Part shown: positions 33,285 to 44,500 of the stretch, piece by piece
Layout: each line of letters begins with the position of its first letter
Numbering within the stretch: the stretch's first letter is position 1
Source: Papiliotrema nemorosa
Taxonomy: Eukaryota > Basidiomycota > Tremellomycetes > Tremellales > Rhynchogastremaceae
Direction of reading: 5' to 3'
Length of the DNA: 64,000 nt
Assembly (NCBI GenBank): GCA_032158125.1
Contig: JASKOT010000001.1
Coordinates: 372,001-436,000, forward strand
Made by a program: the position numbers and the translations under genes
The notes under the pieces: model-generated
Database searches by the model: none
What the model was told of the DNA's origin: nothing
The model's input: only the letters and a program-made list of their open reading frames with translations

Positions 33285-34372
33285 TCACGAGTTGAAGATA
33301 CGCGAATGCTGAAGGTCGTGTCGACCGGTCAGGATCTCTCCCAAGGGCCATGTCGTGACTGGTCCCCCTCCGGCGTCGTCCGTCCATGCCCATTCGTCCA
33401 GCTCCGAATCGGACTCATCGCTGCCAATATCATCGAGAGCTTCGCCGTGTGACTCGGTCGTGCCATAAAGAGTGACCGCTCTCTCAATGAGAGCCCGCAT
33501 CGGGTGCAGTAGTAGCTGCGAGGAGGCATACGGTCCGATGATATTCAATCGAACGGCTGAAGAAAGAAGGGATCGAGCGTGCAGGAAGAGATGCAGATGT
33601 AGAGATCGATCTGCTATCAGTCTGATTCTCGTCGGCAGTGGACTTGTTGCATACCAAGACTGAGACCAAGCGCAGCGGTGATGACTCCCCAGCAGACCGC
33701 CAGATGCCCCGGGGAAGCTCCCAGTCGGACCTGCCGCTTGTAGAGGTTGACCATCTCGTCACCTCTCTGCCTCCGTTCTGCCTCAGCTTCATCAATACCA
33801 AGGGACTCGAATGAAGCTGATCCGGGAGGTATGCTGAGACCCCTTGAAAACAGAGTCAGCATAGCTACGCCTTGCGCCTTGGACGATCTTCGAGCTACGT
33901 GAGACAGCATTGTCGCCTCGTGATATTTGTCCTGATTGACAATGCTGAGGCAGACGTTTTCGAGACTGGTCCGTGAACCACCGACCAAGGCTGCATTGAC
34001 CGCATTCCAAGAATCTGCGACGAAACACAAGGTAGTCGAGGCATAATTGTCCAGCTCGGAAGCAGCAAAATCCATCATTGCTGCTGTCGGGGCCGTCTTG
34101 ATAGCTGGTCCAGAAGTTCCGTTTAGATGGGAAGGTTGGCCATAAGACGGGGCCACGCTAAAGAACCCATGTTTGGCGTACGATTCCAAGCCGGATGAGG
34201 CGACAAATCCTCCGGTGGGCAAGTTTGAGTCCAAGAGGACATACAGCAGGTGAGTCTCGGTAGGGGACGGGGCTACCGCGCCCTCGCTTTGCATGCCCCA
34301 GGTGTCTGTTGTCGATGGTGATAGTTTGGGGGTGCAGGTTGATAAGTCTAGGTGTTTTGCAATGTGCCACAT
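33285..34372 (-). CDS. URE6: Urease accessory protein UreF
   Basis: UreF works with UreD and UreG to deliver nickel to apo-urease in the cytosol. Complement of 33655-34372 and 33285-33613, one 41-nt intron; 348 aa. The UreF core is plain: LLYVLLDSNLPTGGFVASSG, LESYAKHGFF, DKYHEATMLSHVARRSS, QGVAMLTLFSRGL, HLAVCWGVITAALGLSL and, after the intron, HLFLHARSLLSSAVRLNIIG and HPMRALIERAV. An acidic insert (DESDSELDEWAWTDDAG) sits near the C-terminus. The alternative in-frame ATG at 34294 gives 322 aa and fits other UreF starts as well. In Cryptococcus the UreF gene is called URE6. The presence of UreF implies a nickel urease elsewhere in this genome; no other urease gene lies in this window. Confidence 0.92.
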
Positions 34373-34910
34373 TCACGTCATTGCAGGATAATTCCGGGAG
34401 TTCGGTGCCCCTTTCCCCTTGCCCCCCTTTGCTCGCCCCTCGCCTCCCCTTTGGCCCATACATGCTGCATAGGCTCTTGTGGTCACTCTTCTACATCTGA
34501 CCATCTTCACAAAGAAGAGGGAAGACTCGAGAGGTCGACTCGTTCGAGCTTCACAAACTCGACAGGCGTGTTTCTTGTTGTCAAGAGTTTGACAGCTCGT
34601 CACGAGGACCGAGTCACGAATAGCAAAAGGATATCTCGACGCGGTGAGTTTCCGAGGTCTTACCTGGTTGCATCAGACTCGAGGAGAATACGAGGCCGCG
34701 AGTCTTCGCTTTAGAACTGGCGCAGAGTTGTCTCAAGTCGTTGAGAGCAATGTGCTTAGGGGCGACATGCTATTCTTGAGCCAATGAACGCGTGCTGATA
34801 CCGAAAGATCTGGAGCGTTAACCCCCACATCGAGTCTATCACCCTGGGTCTGCTATACCGTAGACCCCTTCACGACATCACGACCAGTTCGGTTCGACTT
34901 GATTGAGGGT
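34373..34910. promoter_or_regulatory. Divergent promoter UreF / PBP1
   Basis: Shared 5' region. A C-rich tract (34400-34460) lies next to UreF. No repeat or RNA gene recognised. Confidence 0.45.
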
Positions 34911-37866
34911 ATGACGACTGTACGCGGCGGACGTGGTGGAGCAGGAGGAGCGTCTGGGAACGGACCTCGTGGCGGGGGAAACGCTGCTAATTCTAGGTGA
35001 GTATCACTACGTCTACCCGTGGTTGCCAGCTGAACGGGACTAGGCGAGGATCTTGGAGAGGAGGGCCTCCCGGCTCGAATGGATCCTTCTCAACGCCTAG
35101 GGGTGGATCCCCTGCTATGGGCCATCCGAACGCCCCGAGGACATCAATCAATGATCAGTGAGTGACAGCGATATCCAACCATCATGCTAAGGGGCTCATC
35201 CTCAGTATGAACTTGATGGGCAAAGTCACGGATGACAAAGCGCGGTCTGCTTCTGCCAAAGGTGAGTGAGCTCTGATGAATTGCATTCAGAGTGCTCATA
35301 GACAGGCTTCAAAACGGACACCGACATTTCCGCCAGTAGTCCCGTAACTCAGCGTGAACTTCAGCCTTGGACACCCGACACTGGCAACGCTCCAGTCGCC
35401 AATGGAAACCATACAAGCGCACGCAACGGAGGACCGAAGGATGCAGAGACTTTCGGGTTGGAGGATCCAAATACCCCTTGGGATCAGTTCGAAACCAACG
35501 CTCGTCTCTTCGGCGCCACCACCGACTACAAGGAGGAAATATATACGACCAAGCTAGACAGAAGTGGAGCAAACTTCAAACAGAGAGAGAAGGAAGCAAC
35601 ACGACTTGCGGCGGAAATTATGGGTGTGCGTGTCCTGCCTTGCGGCTCGTTGAACAAACACCTGTTGACCTTGACAGCAAACATCGACCAACTCTCACAT
35701 TGCTGAGGAGCGAAACCAGGTTGTTGAGAGCGGAGGGAAAGACGAAGAGTCAAAGTGAGTCATCTAGCTCATTATTGAACACACGCTGATCGCGCAGATA
35801 TTCCGGCGTGCAACGAAATCCGAACGCATATGTTCCTCCTGCTGCCCGCCGCACTGCCGCTGGGCAGGGTCCTGCCGCGCCTCGAGCTTCTGCTACCGCT
35901 CCTGCCGCCGCCTCGCTCTTTGTTGGCAAGTCCAATGGCTCCTCGGCTCCAGCTGCTAAGCCCGCTGCCTCGCAAGTCATGGCACCCGAGGTATCAGCCG
36001 CACCAGTTGAACCAGTCCCTCCAAAAGGCACTAGCGAGCATGCACCTCCAGTTGAGCAGACTGCGGAAACTGTCAAGAATGGAACGCCATCTCCTCGACC
36101 TGATGCACCAGCGCAAGCCACTGCTCCGCTCTCAGCAGGAGACGACAAGGTAGATTGTCGTTCTTGCGGGTTTCACGCAAGCTAACGGTCAGAATCAGCC
36201 ACCTCCTTCTGTCGTCGATCAGTTCCGACACTTTGTTGGCACAGAACGAGCTAAAGTAGAGGCCACGAAGCAGAACATCATCAAGCAAGACCGTGAAAGA
36301 GTCCTGACAGAGTTTAAAAAGTTCCAGACAACCTTCAAGGCCGGTCAATTCTGCTACTTCAGAGTCTGTGCTAACAAGTAGGTGCCCATGCCAATTCCCA
36401 CGGATATGCTCAACCTCTTATCGAAAGATGAGGAGAAGCAGAAGGCTATCGCTGCCAAAGCTGCTCAAGCGGTGGAGGACGCCAAACGTAAACCGGAGAC
36501 GGTTGCGAAGTCTGCACCGCCCGCCGCTTCGAGGAAGATTTCCATGAAGATTCCTGAGATACCTCCTTTTAAGCCAAAGGTCACGCCCCCTGCTCCCACT
36601 ATCGCCGTTCCGGAAAGTGCAACGAAAGATATTCCGCTTGCTACGAGCCCCACACCTTCGACAACTTCCATAGCAAGTGCAGCCAAGCTTAACCCGAAAG
36701 CGAGCACCTTTGTCTTCAAGCCCAATCCCACTGCCGCCGCATTCACGCCGGTACGTCTTGCTATTGAGTATCGTTTACTGAATGCTCCAGGGTCAATCGT
36801 CTACTGTCACTAGTCCTGCAACACGTCCGCCGAGTCTTTCCGTCAGTCATCTTGACAGTCGCCGTGAGACCTCCGCTAACAATCAGCCTGCTGCTCCGGC
36901 TGCCGGTCCAGGACCATCATCCCAGAAGAATCCGTTCTTCCGAGAACCGCCTCAGATGGCAAAGGTAAATCAGCGAGACGATTTCAACCCATGGAAGCAT
37001 GGTCAACCAGTGCCCGCAGCATCCTCAATACGTGAGTACACGTCGCTTGAAAGGGCGATGCTTGCTGACAGGTAGAACCGCAATGGCCTTACACCGGCAG
37101 AAGGTATAACTCTACTTTCATGGCAGGGCCTCCCATGCATCCTTTGGCCATGGCCGGCTCGGATGACGACCCGAATTCTCCACACTTCGTGCCTCCTCAC
37201 ATGATGCAAGGCATCCCGCCAAATTATCCACCATACGCCCTAAGATTCCAGGTCAGCTGCCATCAAGCGTCGGTCGAGAGCACAGCTGAAACTCAGTCCG
37301 GCATGCCACTACAGGGTATACCGGGCCAAATGGGTAGCGGCATGTTCTCGCCTGGACACCAGTTTGCACATTTGCCCGGCGGATCCATGCAGTCGCCGAG
37401 TCACATGGGTGGTCCACCGCCGAACGGCAGTCAGTATACGATCATATGGATGGAAAGCGAGCTAAATGTACCAGTGCCGATGCATTTCTACCAGAACGGC
37501 GGAATGCCTCGTGAGTAGTGTGACGGAAACAGCCGTGATACGATGAGCTGACGCTTTAGAAAATGCCCAATTCATCCCCCAACATCTCCACTTCAACCCC
37601 AATGCCCCACAGCGTCCGCCCATACCTGGCGGTCCGAGCGGTCCCGGTCAACCAATGTATTTCCAGCATCAACCAACACCCCAACAGACCCCTCAGAGTG
37701 AGTCGATCGTCCTGGTGGTCCCACAGCTGACGTAGTAGTGCACAGCGCAGCGCTTCAGCCTCCGCCTGCTCCACAGCCGTATCAGTCTTCGCCGATACAA
37801 GCACACCAGAGCCAACTTTCAGTCGCCTCGTTTGATAATGGCGGCCCGCCAGGAGGGAATCACTGA
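34911..37866 (+). CDS. PBP1: PBP1 / ataxin-2 orthologue with LsmAD and PAM2 but no visible Lsm domain
   Basis: Poly(A)-binding-protein-associated RNA regulator of stress granules and mRNA stability. Exons 34911-34996, 35044-35157, 35206-35261, 35306-35625, 35678-35754, 35798-36149, 36199-36339, 36382-36750, 36791-37031, 37076-37251, 37297-37429, 37475-37510, 37560-37697 and 37739-37866; 788 aa. Order: RGG-rich N-terminus, GFKTDTDIS, LsmAD domain ([20 protein letters not shown], then [11 protein letters not shown] and [17 protein letters not shown], about residues 144-235), Ala/Pro-rich linker, PAM2-like motif ([14 protein letters not shown], near residue 500) and a Pro/Gln/Met-rich tail with WPYTGRRY. 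The normal Lsm domain would precede GFKTDTD, but only 85 residues come before it and none resemble Lsm. The intron at 36340-36381 has an abnormal GCCGGT donor. Two 45-nt introns are in frame. Confidence 0.88.
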
Positions 37867-38323
37867 TGGTGAAGGAGCTAGCAGGGATACAAGAGGATCT
37901 TGAGGGATCTCTATGCAAAATCCATAGTCTATCACTCTCCGTATCCGCTTCATCATCTTGACGAAGCTAGCTAGCTATCATGATACTCCCTGCCTCGTTG
38001 CAGTATTTCTGGGCATAGCTCACTGTGACGCGGCTTCGGGAGGTGTAATACCACCAGCCCCATGGGTTGGACTATTAAAAAGGGGCTGAGGGAAGGGGCT
38101 GTCGATAGTTTGATTGCAGCTCTTTGAATGCACATGGACTTTTGGTCAGGTCTGATGTCACCCAATTCGAGATGAGGTTGCATTCGTTCCATGACCTATT
38201 TTATAGTTTCCGAAACAGCGGATAGCGAGTTTCGATCGATATTATGGCAGAGGAGGAAGCAGAGTGGAATCAAGGCAAGAAGTAGCGCGGGAAGCTTTTC
38301 TATTAGAGCGTAGAGAGATGAGG
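37867..38323. other. Convergent intergenic region PBP1 / CYSTM gene
   Basis: Shared 3' flank. Contains AGCTAGCTAGC-type short repeats near 37966-37976. No coding signal. Confidence 0.45.
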
Positions 38324-39152
38324 TTAGAACAGCATGTCACAGCACGCTTCCTCGGCGCAGCAACAGCAGAGAGCTAGACGGATCAGTGATATCGCGGACA
38401 CGAGAATAAGACTTACCACCAGCTAAACAAGCGCAACAACCGGCGCAGCATCCTCCTCCGCCCTTTTGTTGTGGTGGAGGCTGTTGAACGTAGACCGGCT
38501 GAGGTTGGGGCTGGGGGTAGTATTCTGATACTGTCAGCGTCGTTCCCGGTTTACAAGTCCAAAGTCGCCCGGATGAAGAGTGGGAGGGGTGAGGTAGGGG
38601 ACATTGAATTTGGACTCACGGCCTGGTTGTTGGTAGCCTTGGTTAGGCGCAGGTGGGTAGTACTGGTTTTGTTGACCATATTGAGGTCCTCCGTATTGCT
38701 GCTGGGGTGGTCCACCGTATCCTTGTTGCGGTCTGAAGTGTTAACACAGCAAATCATCATATATCGCCAACGAATGCAGAAATTGCGACATTGGTCAAGC
38801 GACAGGGGTCCACAGACAAAAGGAACACAGTCATGCCCTGCTTCGACACTTTCCGCCATAGCGATCGACAGAGCGACGGATTGCTCTACCCTCTTCGACA
38901 TAGTCTCGACGAGAAAACGATCAGAGATAAAAATAGCCATGATGGGCTAAGGGATATGAAGATCGCCCAAAGGTAGCTTTCTACGCTGACACGCCCAAGT
39001 AGCATCTCGGACCAGGAGAGCAGGAGGCGATAGAATGCGGACACTCACTGGTTGCCGTAGTACTGGACCATCAGCTTTGGCTCCATGTGGACAGAAGGCG
39101 AGGATGATCATGAGATCTTGGCCCAAGTTCTACTCACATCCCTGGCAGACAT
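38324..39152 (-). CDS. CYSTM (cysteine-rich transmembrane module) protein
   Basis: Small stress-associated membrane-tail protein. Complement of 39138-39152, 39049-39062, 38620-38732, 38417-38524 and 38324-38373; 99 aa. The body is Gln/Tyr/Pro/Gly-rich (QQGYGGPPQQQYGGPQYG, then VYVQQPPPQQKGG). The C-terminus GGGGCCAGCCACLAG joined to CCCCAEEACCDMLF-stop is the diagnostic CYSTM module, in which clustered cysteines lie in a membrane-associated helix. The first two exons are 15 and 14 nt, and intron 2 (38733-39048, 316 nt) is many times longer than the local norm, so the N-terminal exon choice is the weakest part. The donor after exon 4 could shift by three bases without changing frame. In plants and fungi CYSTM proteins are linked to stress tolerance; the role here is inferred. 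Confidence 0.75.
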
Positions 39153-39520
39153 CTTGGTGGTTTGCTTTGAAGAGGTGCTCTAGATTTTGCCGTTCGTAGA
39201 GGTCGTGTTGTGAGGCCGCTGTCAACTTGTGTTGTCGAGATGGAGAGATGGGCGATGTAGAAACGAGGGGAGAATGGACTGCGGGAAAGTGGAGAATTGA
39301 CTGTTGTTGTATAAGATCGGCCGCGGGGTGGGGCAGAGTGAAGTTGCCGTAAACCCATTGACTCAAACTTGTGGCGGTACAGCCTCTTTTGCGATGATTT
39401 AGAGATTGCATGAAGTTTGCAATGCATCTAGGTCTCATGGAGTCTCGCACAATTCCGTTCTCCCTCGCATGACGATTAGAGTCCCGGGTGAGTGTAGCTC
39501 TAAAGCGATAAGAGATCCTA
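39153..39520. other. Intergenic region
   Basis: Promoter side of the CYSTM gene and 3' flank of the next minus-strand gene. No features seen beyond unsupported short frames. Confidence 0.4.
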
Positions 39521-40444
39521 CTACGCCTTGTTGCCCCAGCTTTGCCGTCTCGCCAGTTTACTCCCTTCCCTGGCAGCTCCAACAGGCCGAGATTGACCCG
39601 GTGCAGGTGGTCCAACAGTATGAGACTGACCCGGTGCAGGTGGTCCAACAGTATGAGACAATTCCCAGACAATCTTCTTCTCGATGACCTCTCTACCCTC
39701 TTGCCAGCGCATGTCCTCACCCACCATCTGATCTTCTTTTGCTACCCCTTGTCGTTTTTCGCTCAATCGAGTCAACTTGATCAACAGAATCGTGAAGAGG
39801 AAGAATGCCGCACAGAAAGTGACGAAGAGGAGCACTAAGACGGACTTAGCGTTCATCTGAAATAGCAGAACATCATCGGCCAAAAGGTTGCGGAAGTCAG
39901 ACCAGAAGCAGGGAGAGCTCACTTCGATCTGCGACCTCCGAATGAGGGATAAAGACGTATCCTCGCCCCGAGTCACCTCCAAGACTGGCTTCTCTGGTCG
40001 GGACCGGGAAATCTGATGGGAAAGAGGTGACGACTACGCTTCAGCACTCATAGAGGAGGATTGGACGCTCGACGACCTACAGATGAGCTCTTGACTGGTT
40101 GACGCATCGACCACGACCACCGAGGTGATAATTGCTTGACTTGTGCTTGACGTGACTGACCGAGAGCTTGAGGAATGACTCGAGCTAATTGGTATCGAGG
40201 TCGTCCCCGAAGAGGGTCTGGAGACGGTACTGCTGATGGACAAGGTTGTCATCTGCCGTATTGTTCCAGTGCCGGTGCTTTGGGTTTTATGCCCAAGTGT
40301 CGTCGTGCTCGTTCTGTCTGCATCCAGCTTGACTGACTCGGTAAATTGTTCTCCGATACCCCCCGGAAGCTGACGTGCAAGTTGCGCATGTCTTTGTCTG
40401 TTCCTGCGGGATTGTCGAGGCAATAAATTAGGTAAAATCATCAT
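39521..40444 (-). CDS. Ser/Thr-rich single-pass membrane protein, uncharacterised
   Basis: I do not recognise this protein. Complement of 40048-40444, 39923-39993 and 39521-39856; 267 aa. The N-terminal part is basic, then strongly Ser/Thr-rich (TSIPISSSHSSSSRSVTSS), like a mucin-type ectodomain. The third exon gives one membrane helix (VLVLLFVTFCAAFFLFTILL) followed by a charged tail containing a duplicated 11-residue unit (SHTVGPPAPGQ twice, then SRPVG). There is no signal peptide at the ATG used, so a 5' exon may be missing. The first donor (GTGCTG) is weak; the join was chosen because it alone keeps the TM exon in frame. It could be a cell-surface sensor-like protein, but that is a guess from layout. 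Confidence 0.5.
39591..39656 (+). repeat. 33-bp tandem duplication inside a coding exon
   Basis: Two adjacent 33-base units (39591-39623 and 39624-39656) differing at one base, followed by the start of a third. On the minus strand they encode two copies of SHTVGPPAPGQ in the cytosolic tail of the membrane protein. The unit length keeps the frame. Confidence 0.85.
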
Positions 40445-41588
40445 CGGTCAATCGTGCTGTCCATACAATGCTAAATCCCGTCTGTGATTGCTTATGTCAA
40501 GATGATGATTGATAGTTGAAAGCAGCAAAAGCCTTGCTGTCTTTGCCTGCCAGTCCTCGGTCCATTGTTTGTTTCGCTTCCTTTGTCACCTGCTTCAGTG
40601 TCTATATTCTGCCTTGCCCATCCTTTGTCCAGGGATGTAGAATGTCTGATCGACATCACGCCTGGATTCAACTGGGTCTCGTAAGGATCGAAGCGGAGCT
40701 GCAGAGATACCGTCCAGTTTCGCAAGGAATTCCGAGTTTGAGAATATTGCTAGGTACTGCACATGTAGGCGCGTTCGTCGGCGTGGAGTCCTGGACAACG
40801 AACGGCACAGAAGTCAGAGGTTTGAGGCTTCATGCTGTTGGCGACGTTGAATCCCAAGGAACCCTGCGCTCTTTCGGGACGCTTGGCTCACCTTCATCCC
40901 GCTCTGGACTGCCATGGCTGAACATCGACACGCCACCGAAAGTTGCTAGACCCTGATGGCAAGCTGATGACTTTGTCCTCAGCTTATCGGATCCCTCCCG
41001 ATTCGGCTGGTCAATCGATTCGCGTTTGGGGATCCTGGACCGAGCGAGAGTCTGCCCGAATGAGCACTAATGAGCACTCTAGTCTGGGTTGCAAGAGGTT
41101 CAGGGGCGAGACCCGGCGCGGATCATGCTCCGACCTCCTCGACACGTTGCAGATTCAGAAACGGGGTGGGTCCTTTGAAGCCTAAGTCAACCACAGCGCC
41201 CTCTTTACTGATCGCTCCCGCTCCGTGACAACTCGTTGGTTGAAGACCTCTTTCCTCCTCACACAGTGTCATGGGTTTCCCAATCTCACCAAGCCGATTT
41301 GTACGATCTCAAAGCAAGGAGGGCTCTCTTATTCCTATGCCCACCCCGGCATCTTTTCTTCGACCATAGAGGTCCTTTGAATATGATTCTCCAAACCTTC
41401 AACAATCAAGAAAGGGGTCGTCAAATTCGGATCAGAAGGCGACAACTTGACCTCTGATTGACGACACATGGCAATTGCTTCGTTACCTCTCGGGCTTTCA
41501 TGTCCACTGTCATCATAGATCAACCTCGACTTCTGGATATCAGGGTGTAGTCATATCCCATCTTCCAAACACGCATATTCGATTCACT
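40445..41588. promoter_or_regulatory. Divergent 5' region (membrane protein / Zn2Cys6 factor)
   Basis: The plus-strand open frame 40516-40956 begins at a TTG and shows no family features; an ATG at 40641 inside it could start a short protein but nothing supports it. An imperfect direct repeat TGAGCACT occurs near 41061-41082. Otherwise probable promoter and leader of the second zinc-cluster gene. Confidence 0.4.
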
Positions 41589-44500
41589 ATGACGCCGCAG
41601 CGATCACCAGCTATACAGGGACCACCCGAGCCCGCTCAAAACCCAGCTTGGCCCGCGCAAAGCTCTTCCACGTCCTCGCCATGCATCAACGCCCATACCA
41701 ACCAGCATAATCCTTATCATCCCCTGTATCAGCTTCACCCTCTTCCAGGCTACACTCGGCCCCCTACCACATCTCACTCTCAGCCACTCACTATGGCTCC
41801 CCCGCCACTTTCCCACCCCGTCTCTGCCACTTGGTGGAGATCCCCTCTCAACTCTGTCTATCGTCAGCCCGACCCTTCCTCTCTTTTCCAGCCACTGGTC
41901 GTGAATCCTGCCAATCGACCTCTACCTGATCCGACTACTAATATCCCTCTCTCCCTTCCGCCACAACGACAGGCACAGTATACCGAACATGCAGCGAAGC
42001 TCGGTCAAAGGACACCCACGAGGTCACTCACGGCCGCGACGACTGCACAGAGCACTCCTAGGGGTCAATACCCTCGCAGAATGTCGGATGAGAGTTTCTC
42101 GAGGACCGGTTTCTCAGGTCGACATCCGACAGCATGCGACATCTGCAAGAAGAGGAAAGAAAGGGTCAGAACCATCGTGCCTCTTGGTTGTTGTAGCTGA
42201 AACTCACAGTGCGATAGTGGTAGACCATGCTATCGATGCAGTCATAGGGGTGTAGAAGACCAATGCACATACCTCCGAGTCGACAACAACACCAAAACCA
42301 AACTAGGAAGAGCTGAAACTATGGAACCTGACCGCTCCGTCTCTCCTACCTCACGCTTCTTTCCACCGCAATTAACATACACGACACCCCACCGAAAGTC
42401 TTCGTCTACCTTATTGGGGGGGTCACCGTATGAGCAAAGGGGGAGATCTATCCAACCGGGAGCTCGAGCGATCAGTAGCACCTCGACTCGTCCTCCATCC
42501 TTTCCCCCGACATCTGACGTCCGCTCCACGGCGGTAACGCCTCAGGTGACGGCGTCTACGCGGGCTTCACAGCCCAATCAGGGTGTCCCCATCATAAGAG
42601 ACTCCGACTGCTCTCATCTTCAGAGTGGGAGTGGGAGTACAGCTGAGGCTGATGAGTTGATGGAGGAGGATGAGGTTGCCAATATTGGAAGCAGGAGGCG
42701 GAACATGGGTGGCGACGGCTTGGAAGAAGAGAGTGAGTTGGGACTGATCTCGAACGTCCGGCACCTAGACTCATCAGCAGAAGTCTTCTTTGGGACCAGT
42801 CACTCCGGACCGCAGATGGCTGCCAAAGTTGTGCGAGTGAGTTGTTCGAGACCTATTACACCTATTACGATCTCGGGCTGATTGACGCAGGGCAATCCAG
42901 CCGTGCCACTTAGGGATGTTCGACAACTCCCTCGTCGAGGTTCATCCTTGATCGACGATAGTAAACCTTACACTCTGGTCACCCAAATTCGAGAGATGCT
43001 CCGACTGCTTCCTCGTAAAGAGAGATGCGACACGTATGTTCGTGCATTCTTCGAGCGCTATAACGAGTGAGTTTCGCGACGTGTCTCACTCGTTATTGAG
43101 CTAACGACACAGTCACACCGATATCATCTACGAGCCAGAATTCATGCGCAAGTACAGCACATTTTGGAACATTTCAATAGAACTCGACAAAATTTCCCAG
43201 CTCGACCTCCGACAGATTGGCCTCCTCTTCATCGTCATCGCCTTTGGCGTCTTGCTCGATCACTCTGCAGCGCAAAGTGAGGCAGCAACAGCCCAAGCAC
43301 AGGTGGAGGGTCGACCTGAGCCGGTGAGAATGGACTTCGAGATGGAGGCGACGCAGATGGAAAGGGAGGAGATGAGCTTGACATGGTCTTGGGCGGCCAA
43401 GAGAGCTTTGAGTGAAGCCGGGAGATTCCACGGAGAGTCATTGGACACCGTCAGAGCTGGCACCATGGTGAGCTATGTTATTGGCTTTGAGTATCCTCAG
43501 CTGAATGCCAGATCGCCTTGTACTTCATCATCAGTCGGAGGGTACCTGAAGGCTGGACAGCGGTCGGGGAGGCGATTCGAGCGGCATACGCTCAAGGGTA
43601 AGCTGACACGCGCGGATGGTATGTAGGTTCCAAGCTTACGGTAGTCTGCACATTGATGGGTCGTCTTGGGCTACCATGCCGTCTGGCGAGGCTGAACTTC
43701 GCCGTCGTCTCTGGGCTCGTAAGTTGCCCGCGAGATCTATCCGATAATGGAGCTGACCAGTCAGAAATTTATGCTTTGGATCGGTTAGTCAAGGATGCCA
43801 GAGGAAGACGATCAACTTACTTCAGCTCCATATCCCTGTTCCTCGGAAGACCATCGGGCATCCAAGCTGAGTTTACTACTCGAGAGCCGTCCAACATTAC
43901 CGACGACGAGCTATCCTGGGCGGATTCTTCTTCAGTCGCTCGACCATTGTCCAATCCCACCAAATCCACTTTCCTCATACTCCACCTTGAGCTTGCCAAG
44001 ATCATCGACTACACCCAGAACCGATGTTTCGGTCTTCGGGCTAGATCATACGAAGATGTCAAGGAGTGTGAAGCTCGATTTGCAGCTTTTGCCGAGTCTC
44101 TACCTCCTCATTTCCGGCTGACAGGCTGGGAAGTCGACTTGAATCTCGACTCGCTACCTGGTCATGGTTGGTTACGACCTCAACGTTTGACCTTGACCAG
44201 CAAGTTTCACCTGGCGAGGATTTCTCTACACCGGCCATACCTCTTGAAATCGTTTCGAAAGGGCGGAGCGTACGTGGCGAGTCTTGAAGCTTGCGTCTCA
44301 AGCTCGGTCGAGGAGATTGTCTTGAGAACGAGGGCAGATGTCTACGACCCGCTCGATCGGTTCAAATGGATGACGGTGAGCTGCCGGTTTATGACATGCT
44401 CAAGCTCACAGCAGGTGGCATCGGGCTTCAACCCCGCGGCTATCATCGGTATCATCTGTGCGCTCCGGCTCAAGAGCGACAAGTTTGATAGAGGAAACTT

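Noticed and set aside
40516..40956. 146-aa plus-strand frame
   Set aside because: Starts at TTG; no domain, no splice sites that extend it, and no resemblance to a known family.
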